Assembly (NCBI RefSeq): GCF_000347175.1
Contig: NZ_ANIK01000008.1
Coordinates: 1 to 64,000, forward strand
Source of the DNA: Leptospira alstonii serovar Sichuan str. 79601
GTDB lineage: Bacteria > Spirochaetota > Leptospiria > Leptospirales > Leptospiraceae
Length of the DNA stretch: 64,000 nt
Direction: 5' to 3'
The translations under genes and the position numbers were made by a program. How positions within the stretch are numbered: the stretch's first letter is position 1; every line of letters starts with the position of its first letter. Below are positions 1-31,463 of this stretch, piece by piece. The notes beneath the pieces are model-generated. The model was given only the letters and a program-made list of their open reading frames with translations, searched no databases and was not told the origin of the DNA.

Positions 1-98
1 CCGAAAATATATTAAATCGAAAATTAGCCCAATATGGTCTTATGTAAAAAAAAAATAGCGGGAGGGCTTGACACAAGAAACATAGGAGAGAGCGTTGC

Positions 99-203
99 AT
101 GAGTTTCTTAAACGCGCCCCTTAAAAAGCGTTCTGCTGAGTTTAGAGCGATGCAAGAGTTAGAACGTCTCGCTTCTAGGGTCGCTCGACGGGAGAAATAT
201 TGA
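99..203 (+). CDS. possible 34-aa small protein
   Basis: A short reading frame of 34 codons begins at an ATG preceded by GGAGAG at a workable spacing. A TTGACA-like hexamer lies about 30 bases upstream. The peptide is rich in Arg, Lys and Glu and looks helical, with no signal or membrane segment. It matches no family I recognise. Just downstream is a GGG-TTCG-CCC mini-hairpin, so the stretch could instead be a small RNA or the 3' part of something starting outside the window. Weak call. Confidence 0.22.
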   Translation: MSFLNAPLKKRSAEFRAMQELERLASRVARREKY

Positions 204-280
204 GTTAGCGGAAAGCACGGTCCGGCCGGTAAGGCTGGGTTCGCCCAAACTTTCTCCACGAATTCACTTTAGTTAGGATC

Positions 281-300
281 GTGTGAGTTCCCGCATATTT
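281..300 (+). repeat. dispersed GAGTTCCCGC motif copy
   Basis: One copy of the short motif (core GGAGTTCCCAC/GC, here GTGAGTTCCCGC followed by an AT-rich tail) that recurs in spacers across the window, for example near 2308, 15515, 29412, 37358, 37655, 37715, 48929 and 61678. It lies in the spacer before the end of the minus-strand lipoprotein gene. Confidence 0.5.
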
Positions 301-440
301 AGCACCTGCCCTTCCCTATTTGCAAGTAAAACAAGTAAGAAAACCTTGCTAAGTCATTACGAAAAGAAACGCATAGATGGTGCCTCCCATGAATCGGCCT
401 CCGGATAGCACAACGGAACTTTCTGCGGTAAAGAACCTTA

Positions 441-2070
<1,630 letters not shown>

Positions 2071-2108
2071 CCTTATAATAGAAGGAATATTTCCTTCGGA
2101 GTTTTATC

Positions 2109-2861
<753 letters not shown>

Positions 2862-2913
2862 TTCTTTTTTTCGAGATTCGATTCCTGAAAACCGATAATG
2901 AAAACAGTTGAAC

Positions 2914-4172
<1,259 letters not shown>

Positions 4173-4183
4173 AGTCGACTTGA

Positions 4184-4870
<687 letters not shown>

Positions 4871-4895
4871 AGACGACGTCCCATTAGGACTTCCT

Positions 4896-4964
4896 TTAGG
4901 AATCTCTAAAACTTTTCGCTTCGATATTCGGATAAGGCACAATGCCCTTCTAAAGTATTCTACA
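4896..4964 (+). repeat. partial copy of the 38.3-kb inverted-repeat element
   Basis: This stretch (AATCTCTAAAACTTTTCGCT, then TCGATATTCGGATAAG, then CCCTTCTAAAGTATTCTA) matches the left part of the element at 38258-38330 with scattered differences. Only the left end is present here. It fills most of the spacer between the glycosylase and the SBBP lipoprotein. A small hairpin around AGTAGG/CCTACT follows at 4975-5000. Confidence 0.6.
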
Positions 4965-5073
4965 ATCCTACGGAAGTAGGATGTTATACCCTACTCCTAC
5001 CGAAATCTCTATACAAAATCTTTCCTTAATTTCACACTAGCGCCCTTAAAATGGCTAAATAAGGAAAAATATT

Positions 5074-6531
5074 ATGATTTTGATTTTCGTTTTTCTTTTT
5101 ATACTCTTTCAAGCTTGTGGTCCAACACAAATCATCAATTCGTCCAATCCGGAAACAAAAGACTACTGGATTCAATTTTTATTCCGAGAAGGAGTCGACT
5201 TCGAGACCGAAGTAAAAACGGGAGCCGAAATCGAAGACGAAACTGAAACCACCTCGTTCGGTTCCTTTCGCAAAAATTTAAACGCCTTAGAATTGGAATG
5301 GTCCTTGTTGGTCGGAGCCCCGAACGCAATAAGCGGCGCCAGTGTCGGCTTTGCCGTGGATAAAAACGATTTTTCCTACGTCGCAGGAACGACGGACGGC
5401 GCCGTTTACAACCCGAGTCGGATCGGAATCAGGGACATCATCCTTGGAAAGTACGATTCTAATAAAAATCCAATCTGGACCAAACAAATAGGAGTTCCGG
5501 CGGGGGTTCTAGATGTTACAGGAGTTGCACTCGATCCGAACGGAAACGCGTATGTAATCGGTAATACAAAAGGCAATTTTGTGAGCCCTCGCGCAAGCGG
5601 GCAGGATATGTTCGTAATCAAATTCGATTCCGAAGGAACCCAAGTCTGGACCCAACAAACGGGCGCCAAAGGAGTAAGTTATTTAACTTACTCAACGGGA
5701 ATCGCAGTAGATACATTCGGAAACTCTTATATAGTCGGAAATTCCATCGGACCCTTCGGCGGCCCGAAGAGCGGACTCAACAGTTTCATCCTCAAATTCG
5801 ATACGGACGGAAATCAAATTTGGGTCAAACAGGTTTCGATCACAAGAGGACAAGTTCATCCGGGCGGAGTCGCCGTTGATAAGGTTACGGGTAATATTTA
5901 TACGACCAACCAAGTAAAAGGAAACTTTGCGACGGATTCGATACCCGGCATCGGAAACTTCGACCTTTTAATTCTTAAATACGATCCCGACGGTAATCGA
6001 CAAGTCTTCGCTCAACTCGGCCTCGCTTTAAGAACGATCGAAGGTAAATCTATCAGCATTGATCCGTCGGGCAACGTTTTTGTAGGCGGAAGTAGCAACG
6101 CTAATTTAGAATCCAACTCCGAGACCGGAAAAAACTTTCGCGGAACCTTAGTAAAATACGATTCGTCCGGAGTTCAACAATGGATCAAACAATTCGGTCC
6201 AACCGACGACGATGCCCAGAAACAGACAGTGATCAACACAATCTTAACCGATGCGAGTGGGAACGTTTTTATGACCGGCTGGACCAGCGGAAATATCATA
6301 GATGGAGTCAACGGTTCTTACGGAAAACAGGACGTTTTTCTAACTAAACACGGCGTTTTGGGAGAAATCGTTTGGGCTCGACAAATCGGAACTCCGGACG
6401 TATCTATGTACGGCGTAGGAATCGGACTCGACTTAAAAGGAAATCTCTATTGTTCCGGAACGACGGACGGCACCGTAAACGAAATTCCCAGCCGCGGGTT
6501 TCAGGATTTATTCGTTTTGAAATACAAATAA
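5074..6531 (+). CDS. SBBP beta-propeller repeat lipoprotein
   Basis: A 485-residue protein with a very short signal (residues 1-14, strongly hydrophobic) ending at Cys15 (LFQAC), a loose spirochaetal lipobox. After a Glu-rich linker come about seven repeats of 50-60 residues, each built as A-x-D-x-x-G-N-x-Y-x-x-G followed by D-x-F/L-x-x-K-Y/F-D and W-x-K-Q, the SBBP pattern that folds as a beta-propeller. It is likely exposed on the periplasmic or cell surface side; the ligand is unknown. AAGGAAA precedes the ATG. Confidence 0.85.
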   Translation: MILIFVFLFILFQACGPTQIINSSNPETKDYWIQFLFREGVDFETEVKTGAEIEDETETTSFGSFRKNLNALELEWSLLVGAPNAISGASVGFAVDKNDFSYVAGTTDGAVYNPSRIGIRDIILGKYDSNKNPIWTKQIGVPAGVLDVTGVALDPNGNAYVIGNTKGNFVSPRASGQDMFVIKFDSEGTQVWTQQTGAKGVSYLTYSTGIAVDTFGNSYIVGNSIGPFGGPKSGLNSFILKFDTDGNQIWVKQVSITRGQVHPGGVAVDKVTGNIYTTNQVKGNFATDSIPGIGNFDLLILKYDPDGNRQVFAQLGLALRTIEGKSISIDPSGNVFVGGSSNANLESNSETGKNFRGTLVKYDSSGVQQWIKQFGPTDDDAQKQTVINTILTDASGNVFMTGWTSGNIIDGVNGSYGKQDVFLTKHGVLGEIVWARQIGTPDVSMYGVGIGLDLKGNLYCSGTTDGTVNEIPSRGFQDLFVLKYK

Positions 6532-6605
6532 CCTCAACCCGAATTCCGTTTCTTTTCTGTTCAAAAAAGATCCGTCTGAGACAAAGGACTCAAAGACTGC
6601 AAATC

Positions 6606-7304
6606 ATGAACCGAAATCGAAGCCTCATTCATGTCGGACTCAGCGATCTATTTTTACCGGTCGTCGTTCGATCCAAATCCGAGATCCTTCAGTTCCAATC
6701 CAATCTGGAAGAACTAGGAATCGAAATCACGGGAACCAACTACGCACCGAATCAAAACGTATTCACAAGACAACTTTCTCAATCGATCCTGACCGTTCAG
6801 ATCGTCAACGCCGGACCGAATATCACACAACTGCTCGTCATTTCCGAAAATCCGGAAGGCTCGTTGGAATCCATCGAAGAAGACTTTGAAAGAGTAATCG
6901 AAGCGTTCGACAAGGTCTGGCAGATCCAAGGAAAAAACGTGGTAAAGAGCGACCTTACCGTTCGTCTTTTAACGGACTCTTCCACAGAACACGCGTTTGG
7001 CGAGATTTGGGAAAAAAGACTCCGTCAGAGCAAAGACAACCTGCAACAACTCGGAAGACCCATATTAGGCGGCGGACTCAGATTTGTTCTGCCTCCCCTC
7101 AATCCCCAAGACTCGGAAGACCACGGAATCGAAATCAAAATCGAATCCTTCTTTCCGGATCCTCGCAAAGTTTTTATAGAAGCGATTTTTCTTTGGGGCG
7201 CGCCTAGGATGATCTCCGAAAAATGGAACGCTTCCGATCGAATTCAAAAAGTCATTCAATACGCGGAACAACATCTGATTTCTTTTTTAGATCAGGCCGA
7301 TTAA
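6606..7304 (+). CDS. conserved protein of unknown function
   Basis: 232 residues from the ATG at 6606. The frame is open upstream through the preceding gene, but that part is an overprint of the SBBP gene. The protein is soluble, mixed alpha/beta, with no signal, cysteine cluster or recognised motif. Conserved-looking segments are GGGLRFVLPPLNP and FPDPRKVFIEAIFLWGAP. It lies 74 bases behind the SBBP lipoprotein on the same strand. I assign no function. Confidence 0.7.
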   Translation: MNRNRSLIHVGLSDLFLPVVVRSKSEILQFQSNLEELGIEITGTNYAPNQNVFTRQLSQSILTVQIVNAGPNITQLLVISENPEGSLESIEEDFERVIEAFDKVWQIQGKNVVKSDLTVRLLTDSSTEHAFGEIWEKRLRQSKDNLQQLGRPILGGGLRFVLPPLNPQDSEDHGIEIKIESFFPDPRKVFIEAIFLWGAPRMISEKWNASDRIQKVIQYAEQHLISFLDQAD

Positions 7305-7567
7305 AAATTCAACGGATAGATGTTAGGGATCGGCGGTTTAGGATTCGGATGTCGGGGTTTTAGGAGTCAGACTTTACAACGTATTTCCCCGGCTTAGCGA
7401 TGCAGAGGGGATCGTCTTCGGCGTAGACGAAGACCGAGCGGGAATCCGCGAGCCCGTAGCAGCGCGACCGTCCGCGAAGCGGACGGAAAGCCCCGAAAAA
7501 AAATCTTCAAAGTCCTTTCCAATATTGTCCGGGGAGGAGGATAAACTTTGACGGCAGGAACCAGATC
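7305..7567. repeat. spacer with GC-rich hairpin repeats
   Basis: The first 65 bases share tracts (CGGATAGA, CGGATGTC, TAGGAGTCAG) with 15531-15567. Then come two strong hairpins: GTCTTCG-7-CGAAGAC at 7414-7434 and CCGTCCGC-GAA-GCGGACGG at 7468-7486, separated by GCGAGCCCGTAGCAGCGCGA. The GC content is well above that of the surroundings. It resembles a dispersed spacer repeat rather than a gene; the hairpins lack T-runs and so are not good intrinsic terminators. Confidence 0.5.
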
Positions 7568-8653
7568 ATGATTCGATTTTTACACACGGCGGACCTTCAC
7601 CTCAGTCAAAAGGAAAGAGATTATTCTCTTTGCGTCTTGAAAGAAATTATTTCCGGCGCGACGGAAGAAGGATGCACTCATATCCTTTTTTGCGGAGATC
7701 TTTTCGATCGAAACTCGGATATTGCCGCGCTGAAAGAGGAAGTGAAAGAGATTTTAAAAACTTTCTCCGGGAAAATTTTTTATATTCCCGGAAACCACGA
7801 AGAGCTCGGAATTCCGGAGGGAACGTTTCCGATTTCCGCGGATCTTTCTCCGATGTCGTATCCGCAAAAAAACGATCACTACAAACTTTGGACCGAGGAA
7901 GTCGACGGCGTCGACGCCGAGTTCTTCGGCTTTCCCTTCAAAAGAACTTTAGATTATTCGAATATTCAATTCAACGAAAAGAAGGTTCAATACCGGATCG
8001 CGCTCCTTCACGGAACCGATACCAAACTCGTGGAATACCTCGGTCCCTCCCCCGAAGAAGCCGATTCGATTTTGGATTCTAAACCTTTTGAGGAAGCCAA
8101 GTTCGACTATTTGGCGCTCGGCCATATTCACTCCGAACGTTCCGAAAGATCCGGCTCCCTTCTCAAAGCCTACCCCGGTTCGCCGAGAGTCGTTTCCTCC
8201 GGTGAATTCGGTCCGCGTTCCGTCAACATCGTATCCCTCGGAAAAAACGGAACCCCCGTCCTTCAAAAAAAGATCCTTTCCTCCGCCGGAGAATTTAAGG
8301 AATTTTCCGTTTCCGCAACTCTCACGGGCGAAGTTCCGGAACTTTCCAAAATTCCTTCTCTAGTTTCCAAGCGGGATTTCGTTCGTATCCATGTTTCCGG
8401 AATCGTGGAAGACGAACATACCGTCTCGGAAATTCTGTTTCGTTTCGGAGAATCCCTCGTTTGCAGAAAATTGGATATCAAAACGGGAGATCTCAAAACC
8501 TCGTCCACATTGATCGACAACCCGATCGCAAAACTATTTTACGAAAAGCTAATGGATAAAAAGACGAACTGGAACGGCGCGGATTCTCCCGATTGGAACG
8601 AAATTTTAGTCTTAGGTCTCGAACAGATCGAAGAAAATGCGGGGAAAAATTAA
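7568..8653 (+). CDS. SbcD/YhaO-like metallophosphoesterase
   Basis: A 361-residue calcineurin-like phosphoesterase of the Mre11/SbcD/YhaO group, expected to act as a nuclease in DNA repair with the ATPase encoded next. All metal-binding motifs are present: HTADLHL (D-x-H), CGDLFDRN (GDxxD), PGNHEE (GNHE), LLHGTD and ALGHIHSE (GHxH). It is followed immediately by the SbcC-like gene, as in sbcDC and yhaON operons. Distinguishing SbcD from YhaO would need a tree; the pairing with a membrane-spanning SbcC-like partner favours YhaO. Confidence 0.88.
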   Translation: MIRFLHTADLHLSQKERDYSLCVLKEIISGATEEGCTHILFCGDLFDRNSDIAALKEEVKEILKTFSGKIFYIPGNHEELGIPEGTFPISADLSPMSYPQKNDHYKLWTEEVDGVDAEFFGFPFKRTLDYSNIQFNEKKVQYRIALLHGTDTKLVEYLGPSPEEADSILDSKPFEEAKFDYLALGHIHSERSERSGSLLKAYPGSPRVVSSGEFGPRSVNIVSLGKNGTPVLQKKILSSAGEFKEFSVSATLTGEVPELSKIPSLVSKRDFVRIHVSGIVEDEHTVSEILFRFGESLVCRKLDIKTGDLKTSSTLIDNPIAKLFYEKLMDKKTNWNGADSPDWNEILVLGLEQIEENAGKN

Positions 8654-8654
8654 G

Positions 8655-10955
<2,301 letters not shown>

Positions 10956-11036
10956 AAATTCGATTTCAGCTCGAATCGTCCTTTGTTGAACTTTATCAAG
11001 TTTATCATTTATTGATATTTGATTTCTTTTTTAGAA

Positions 11037-11137
11037 AGAGTTGTTGAAAAATTCCATAGTGGCGATTGACAAAACTGCTTCAATCGACCATTTCAATGAA
11101 GCAAAAACAGATGAAGAATTAATTTTTCGACAACTCT
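11037..11137 (+). mobile_element. MITE-like element, copy A
   Basis: A 101-bp element with near-perfect terminal inverted repeats (AGAGTTGTTGAAAAATT at the left, AATTTTTCGACAACTCT at the right). Its reverse complement is about nine-tenths identical by eye to 38331-38430, and half of it recurs at 33669-33725. It has no coding capacity. It sits between the convergent SbcC-like and RlmD-like genes and could fold into a long hairpin that ends both transcripts. Confidence 0.75.
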
Positions 11138-11145
11138 AATAAAAA

Positions 11146-12327
<1,182 letters not shown>

Positions 12328-12386
12328 TTTACTTTCAAGCTTTCGCTCCTCGATAACCTGTCAATTGAATTCGTTTTTAAAGCCGA

Positions 12387-13022
12387 CTACATCAGATAGG
12401 TTTTTCCGTGTTTGTCTTTGATGATCGGATCGGCTCCGTGTTTTAAAAGTAGTTCGGTAAACTCGGACATTCCCTGAGAAGACTTTGCAAGATGAATACA
12501 AGTGACTCCGTCAAAATCCCGAACGTTCGGATCGGCTCCCTTTTCCAAAAGCGATCGTAACGGTTCGAGCTTTCCTTCGTTCATACAATGATGTAAAGGG
12601 CTCATTCCGTTTCCGTCTCTTTGGTCGAGATCGGCTCCGCCTTCGATCAAAGCCGACATCGTCTCCGGAGAAAAATCTTCCAAGATACAATGGATGAGCG
12701 GAGTCAATCCGGTTTTGTCGTCGGAAAGATTCGGGTCCGCGTGATATTCCATGAGTACGCGAACGATTTCCAATCGATGGTATTTCACCGCGAGAGAAAG
12801 AGGGGTCACACCGTGATAACGATTGAGGTTCGGATCAAATCCGCTTTGCAAAAGAGAATGAATTCGTGAAACGTTTCCGTTTTGAACTGCGCCAAAAAAA
12901 AGAAACCGTTTCCAAAAGGATGCGATTCTATGTTTTTCGGAGATATCTCGCGTCTCGGAATTTGCCCCCGCGTTTGATTTTTGATGCTGCTTCATTTGCG
13001 CGTAGTATAAGAGATTTTGCAT
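12387..13022 (-). CDS. ankyrin repeat protein
   Basis: 211 residues with about five ankyrin repeats from residue 45 on, seen as the recurring G-x-T/S-P/C-L/I-x-L/H-A and LL/LM-x-x-G/H-A-D-P patterns (GVTPLSLAVKYH, GLTPLIHCIL, GMSPLHHCMNEG, GVTCIHLAKSS). There is no signal peptide; it is probably a cytosolic protein-interaction module. A second Met ten codons in is an alternative start, and neither has a clear ribosome site. It lies 59 bases upstream of the methyltransferase gene on the same strand, so they may share a transcript. Confidence 0.8.
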   Translation of the reverse strand: MQNLLYYAQMKQHQKSNAGANSETRDISEKHRIASFWKRFLFFGAVQNGNVSRIHSLLQSGFDPNLNRYHGVTPLSLAVKYHRLEIVRVLMEYHADPNLSDDKTGLTPLIHCILEDFSPETMSALIEGGADLDQRDGNGMSPLHHCMNEGKLEPLRSLLEKGADPNVRDFDGVTCIHLAKSSQGMSEFTELLLKHGADPIIKDKHGKTYLM

Positions 13023-13341
13023 AAATCACAATCGTTAAAAAAAATCGAATATCGATCGACTTTCGAAAATAATCGTCCTTTTTAGGAGCTATTTGATTGA
13101 TCCCCCATGTTCATAGAGTCTATAAATTTTGAGACGAATCGCCGTTTTAGAGGTGGAATTCGAAACACTCTATTATATAGTCCTGAGTAGTGAATATTAG
13201 CGCACCAAGAGCCGACGTATAGAGGAGTTAAGTTTTTCCGATGTTTATCTTAATTATACTTCGGATTTTATGTTCAAATCCGGGTAACTTTGTGAGTAAC
13301 GAGACGGTCCAAAATTGCAGCAGAGAATCAAGAAAAGCTCC
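13023..13341. other. 319-bp divergent spacer
   Basis: Spacer between the ankyrin gene (minus) and the cyclase-like gene (plus). No ORF or clear repeat is seen. The AT-rich part near 13160-13190 (TCTATTATATAG) could hold a -10 element for the cyclase-like gene, but I cannot support a specific promoter. Confidence 0.4.
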
Positions 13342-15480
<2,139 letters not shown>

Positions 15481-15514
15481 CAAAGAATTTGTCCTAAAAC
15501 CTGAAAGGACGTTT

Positions 15515-15567
15515 GTTGGAGTTCCCGCGTACTAGGAGTCAGCGGATAGAGATCGGATGTCAGGGTT
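15515..15567 (+). repeat. GGAGTTCCCGC motif plus shared spacer tract
   Basis: GTTGGAGTTCCCGCG is followed by TAGGAGTCAGCGGATAGA and GATCGGATGTCAGGG. The second part shares its words with the spacer at 7313-7370, in a different order. It lies between the convergent cyclase-like and dihydroorotase genes. Confidence 0.5.
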
Positions 15568-15579
15568 AAAATTTTCCGA

Positions 15580-16848
<1,269 letters not shown>

Positions 16849-16956
16849 GAAGGGTTCCTGGAAATTTTCATCGATACGAAATCGGTCGACTTGGAAAAAT
16901 TCGTATCGAATGAGAATTGTCTTACGTTTTGGACTTTGAAAAGAGACTTGTCGATT

Positions 16957-17578
<622 letters not shown>

Positions 17579-17701
17579 ATTTTTGAATTTAAGAACTTAT
17601 CTTTGATTGGTACCAGAAAAATGATTCGTTGTAAATTAAAATAAAATTTCAACCCTTTCAAGAACGCCGCTTCTACTTTGAAAATTGAGTGAATCCTCCC
17701 T

Positions 17702-19014
<1,313 letters not shown>

Positions 19015-19093
19015 GATCGATATGATATTTACGGGAAAATCGGGCTTCAATTATTAAGAGGAAAAATTTACCCGAAGAGATAAAGGAATTTTC

Positions 19094-19465
19094 ATGGCGA
19101 GAGTAGAATTTGATTCATTGTACATTGAGACGATAAGAACAAGTCTCCCCGATAAGGAAGTCCAACTCGTTGTATTCAACGGAAAGGTGACTAACTCCAA
19201 CTCTTTCGAGATTTCCCGCAAAATCCATTTCATCTTCGAAGACGAAGTTTATAACATCATCTTAGATCTCTCGAATCTCGAATACATCAACAGCGTAGGA
19301 GTCGCTACGATTCTCACCTTGATCAAAACTGTGGATCAACATTCCGGCAAAATCGTGATCGGCGGCCTCAATCACTTTCTGGAAAACGTAATTCGTTTGA
19401 TGGAACTTCCTAAAAAAGTACAGATCTATCACTCCGTTGAGGAAGCAGAAAGGGCCTTTTCTTGA
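19094..19465 (+). CDS. STAS-domain anti-sigma factor antagonist
   Basis: 123 residues, a single STAS domain of the SpoIIAA/RsbV type. The conserved phosphorylation region is [13 protein letters not shown], in which the Ser before VG is the expected phospho-acceptor. Such proteins bind anti-sigma kinases or act in related partner switches. No kinase or phosphatase partner gene lies next to it. It is cytosolic and probably transcribed from its own promoter, since 79 bases separate it from hom. Confidence 0.85.
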   Translation: MARVEFDSLYIETIRTSLPDKEVQLVVFNGKVTNSNSFEISRKIHFIFEDEVYNIILDLSNLEYINSVGVATILTLIKTVDQHSGKIVIGGLNHFLENVIRLMELPKKVQIYHSVEEAERAFS

Positions 19466-19545
19466 CGATCAAACGACTTAACGTTCGACTTATAGCGCCT
19501 AAAAGGGTTTGATGGGGAACGTTTAAAAGAGGGATTTCTTTTTAT

Positions 19546-20175
19546 TCAAAGGAATCCGTGATTTTTGAGATCGTTTTCGGTTAACCCGGTTACTCTAAGA
19601 ATTACTTCGATTTTGATCCCTTCATCAAACATCTTGCTGGCCGCTTCCAGTTTTTCTTTCTCGATTCCCTTTTGTATTCCTTCGGCGATCAATTGTTCTG
19701 CTGTTGTCATAGTCAATTCCTCGTATTGTTCCAATTTCGCTGTATGAAGGACTTCCCTCAATGTGGACGGTTTAAAATCCCGCACCCAATAAATATACAA
19801 TAACAATTTCTTTAGGATTTCAACTCTTTTAGATTCATCCTCTATGTTGACTAAAACTGAAAATAAAGCGGGTAAGTGAGCTATAAAATCCAATTCTCCA
19901 TCCCGAATCCTCTGAACCACACCCAACACTACTCGAAGCGTTATACGTTCCAATTTCTTTTTTAAATCCACCCCGGACAAATCAAAAAGGTCGATCCTGA
20001 AATTCGGGATAAAGTCTTTTAGAATTTGTTCTTCTTGACTGAGTGAAAATTGATTCAGGAAATACTCGCCCAATATCCATTTCTTTTCTCCGTGATAAAA
20101 TACAAACGGAAGCACTACGGAATAAGAACCGTTATTCTTGATTTGGCTATTGTATATTTTGGAAAGATAAGAGAT
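19546..20175 (-). pseudogene. truncated Rpn/PD-(D/E)XK-type transposase-like remnant
   Basis: The frame is open from immediately after the hflX stop codon to 19546. It encodes the middle and C-terminal part of a Rpn-family (recombination-promoting nuclease) protein: [23 protein letters not shown] and the C-terminal [19 protein letters not shown]. The N-terminal ~100 residues with the PD-(D/E)XK nuclease core are missing. The first in-frame start is a GTG at 20115 without a ribosome site. The remnant is in the same frame as hflX, separated from it only by one TAG. Confidence 0.72.
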
Positions 20176-21963
<1,788 letters not shown>

Positions 21964-22096
21964 TCTCGGTTTCCGTCAAGCATTCCGGGTTTTCGGAAAT
22001 CATGCTTGTCATGGAAAAAAACAGGAAAAATCTGAAAAATCGGTCGAACTTATGAATAGCATCCTTGCGAAAAATCTTAACCATCAAAGGCACCCG

Positions 22097-23527
<1,431 letters not shown>

Positions 23528-23539
<12 letters not shown>

Positions 23540-23937
23540 TTCGAAAGATACGTTTCGTTTTAAAGAAGTGGGAAGGAACACGACCGTTCCTTCCTTCAAA
23601 GGGACTTTCGGAACCATCCAACCGATTCCAGCAAACCGAGGCAGTATCCAAGAGGAGAAAAACATCACACCCGGAAAATCAAAACCGGTTGTGGCGATGA
23701 TTTTATTTCCCCTATAACCGTCCTTATGAATCTTCCGGATCATCCAAAGTCCCGACGTCTGGGTTTCCATCGTGATATCGGTTACGATCGTATGAAATCG
23801 ATTTTTATCTTTGGAATAAATTTCCCAACCCTGAGCGGCGTCCACGGCTCTTACGGTTTCAAATCCCTTTTTTTCAAACCAAACTTTGAGATTGTTCGCG
23901 TAACGGTCGTTGTCGTCCACGATCAAAACGATCTTCT

Positions 23938-23941
<4 letters not shown>
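23528..23941 (-). CDS. CheY-like response regulator receiver
   Basis: 137 residues, a single receiver domain with no output domain. The acidic pair is in LIVDDND (Asp9, Asp10), the phospho-acceptor Asp is in IVTDITM (near residue 54), the conserved Thr/Ser is in ATTGFD and the Lys in VPKVP. Its ATG overlaps the msbA stop by four bases (ATGA), making it the last gene of the operon. The cognate kinase is not in the window. The segment around [15 protein letters not shown] is unusually hydrophobic for a receiver. Confidence 0.82.
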
Positions 23942-29082
<5,141 letters not shown>

Positions 29083-29570
29083 TTCTATAGCACACCTTGG
29101 TCGAAATTGAGCTCATCCGATGGTTCCTGGCATTCCCGCCTGGATCGCCGATAGCCGGAATTTGCTCTTCCAGTACGGCCTCGAAATCGGTATTGGAACC
29201 TGGAACTAAAAGCTCTGTATGCAGGATTCGAAGAGAATCCTTTACCGTCAAGAAGGTACGAAAGCTAAATCCTACGCAGACGCTTGAAAGGAAATCCATT
29301 CGGTCTTAGAAGTAGGACCAACTTCGAATGAATTCGAAATCTTTTCACTTTTAAAACCAATCTTGGAAGTTACCCCGTTTTCAGATAAAAATCCAATCGT
29401 TTTCAAAGTTTTGTGGGAACTCCTGCATTCATTCCAGGGACCGGTGGATAGGGCTTTACAATGAAACAATTTCTCCCATTGAACTCCGATTTACGCAAAA
29501 GGATAAAATATCGGAAAATTTTTAAACGAATTCAAATCCTACCCGTTCCGTCTCCTCACATTTCATTACG
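29083..29570. other. 488-bp spacer without a convincing gene
   Basis: Short frames on both strands (29097-29309 plus; 29060-29299 and 29272-29469 minus) have no ribosome site or recognisable motif and are not called. A copy of the dispersed motif in reverse orientation (TGTGGGAACTCCTGCATTC) is at 29412-29430. The region may contain decayed coding sequence. Confidence 0.4.
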
Positions 29571-30017
29571 CTATTTTCTTTCGCTCTTACAAGGACGGAT
29601 CGGCGAATATACATCCTGAATGTGTCGAATAATCGTTATTCGGCGGATTGAAGCGGCCTTTATAGTAAAGCCGTTCTGTCGACTGCAATAGGATTTATCT
29701 CCGAACTCATCGGTAGATCTCCGTATCTTTCGATAAAAGATAACCGATCCGGTTCTTTTCCATACATTATCGATTTCAAGCTCCCCGAACGGTCCCGAAC
29801 CGTTCAAACGGATCGGGGGGAGTTTTCCAGCGGAATCCTCTATTTCCGGACGCACGTCGAAGAAGAAGTTTCCTTTTTTACCCGATTTTTCCATCGTTTG
29901 AACGTAAACGATTGTATAACATTGGGAACATTCGGAGACGATTTCCCGATTGAAGCCTAAAAGAGCGACTAACGCGAACCATCGAAATTGGTTTATAAAA
30001 ATTTTTATCTCAAACAT
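29571..30017 (-). CDS. hypothetical protein, possibly exported
   Basis: 148-residue frame with a hydrophobic N-terminal stretch (FRWFALVALLGF) that could be a signal or anchor, then a Cys pair (ECSQC) and a polar body ending in a basic, low-confidence C-terminus. No family is recognised and no ribosome site precedes the ATG. The C-terminal third reads unlike ordinary protein, which may mean a frameshift. The thiolase terminator lies 96 bases upstream of its start. Confidence 0.35.
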   Translation of the reverse strand: MFEIKIFINQFRWFALVALLGFNREIVSECSQCYTIVYVQTMEKSGKKGNFFFDVRPEIEDSAGKLPPIRLNGSGPFGELEIDNVWKRTGSVIFYRKIRRSTDEFGDKSYCSRQNGFTIKAASIRRITIIRHIQDVYSPIRPCKSERK

Positions 30018-30112
30018 GGGAGATTTTTTGCTATATGAGTTTTCGCCGAACTGTAGGGACTCGTTTTTTCAAGCGGATCATTCAAAAAACCAATTTGAAT
30101 TCCTCCAAAGAA

Positions 30113-30135
30113 AAAGCCCGGGATCGCCGGGCTTT
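30113..30135 (-). terminator. intrinsic terminator of the thiolase gene
   Basis: AAAGCCCGG-CGATC-CCGGGCTTT on the minus strand, with 9-bp arms and a following run of T. It lies 30 bases after the thiolase stop. Confidence 0.75.
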
Positions 30136-30164
30136 CGGATAAAACGTTAGACGAAATCCTTAAC

Positions 30165-31346
<1,182 letters not shown>

Positions 31347-31463
31347 AATTACTCCTGATAATTCTAATATTCCAATTTTTAAATTCTTAGTCGCTCGCAA
31401 AAGCAAACTCGTCCACACACGTTACGCAAAACCGCTCAAAGTCGCGCAAAACAACCTCGAACG

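Noticed and set aside
205..260. tRNA- or RNase P-like sequence with GGTTCGCCC
   Set aside because: No cloverleaf or P4 helix pairing could be built; only a short hairpin is present.
8637..8654. ATG at 8637 as the start of the SbcC-like gene
   Set aside because: It overlaps the end of the SbcD-like gene; the ATG one base after that stop gives a better family N-terminus (MISGVQLLKFGKFEG).
29097..29309. 70-codon plus-strand frame
   Set aside because: No ribosome site, no motif and unusual composition; overlapped by minus-strand frames of equal quality.
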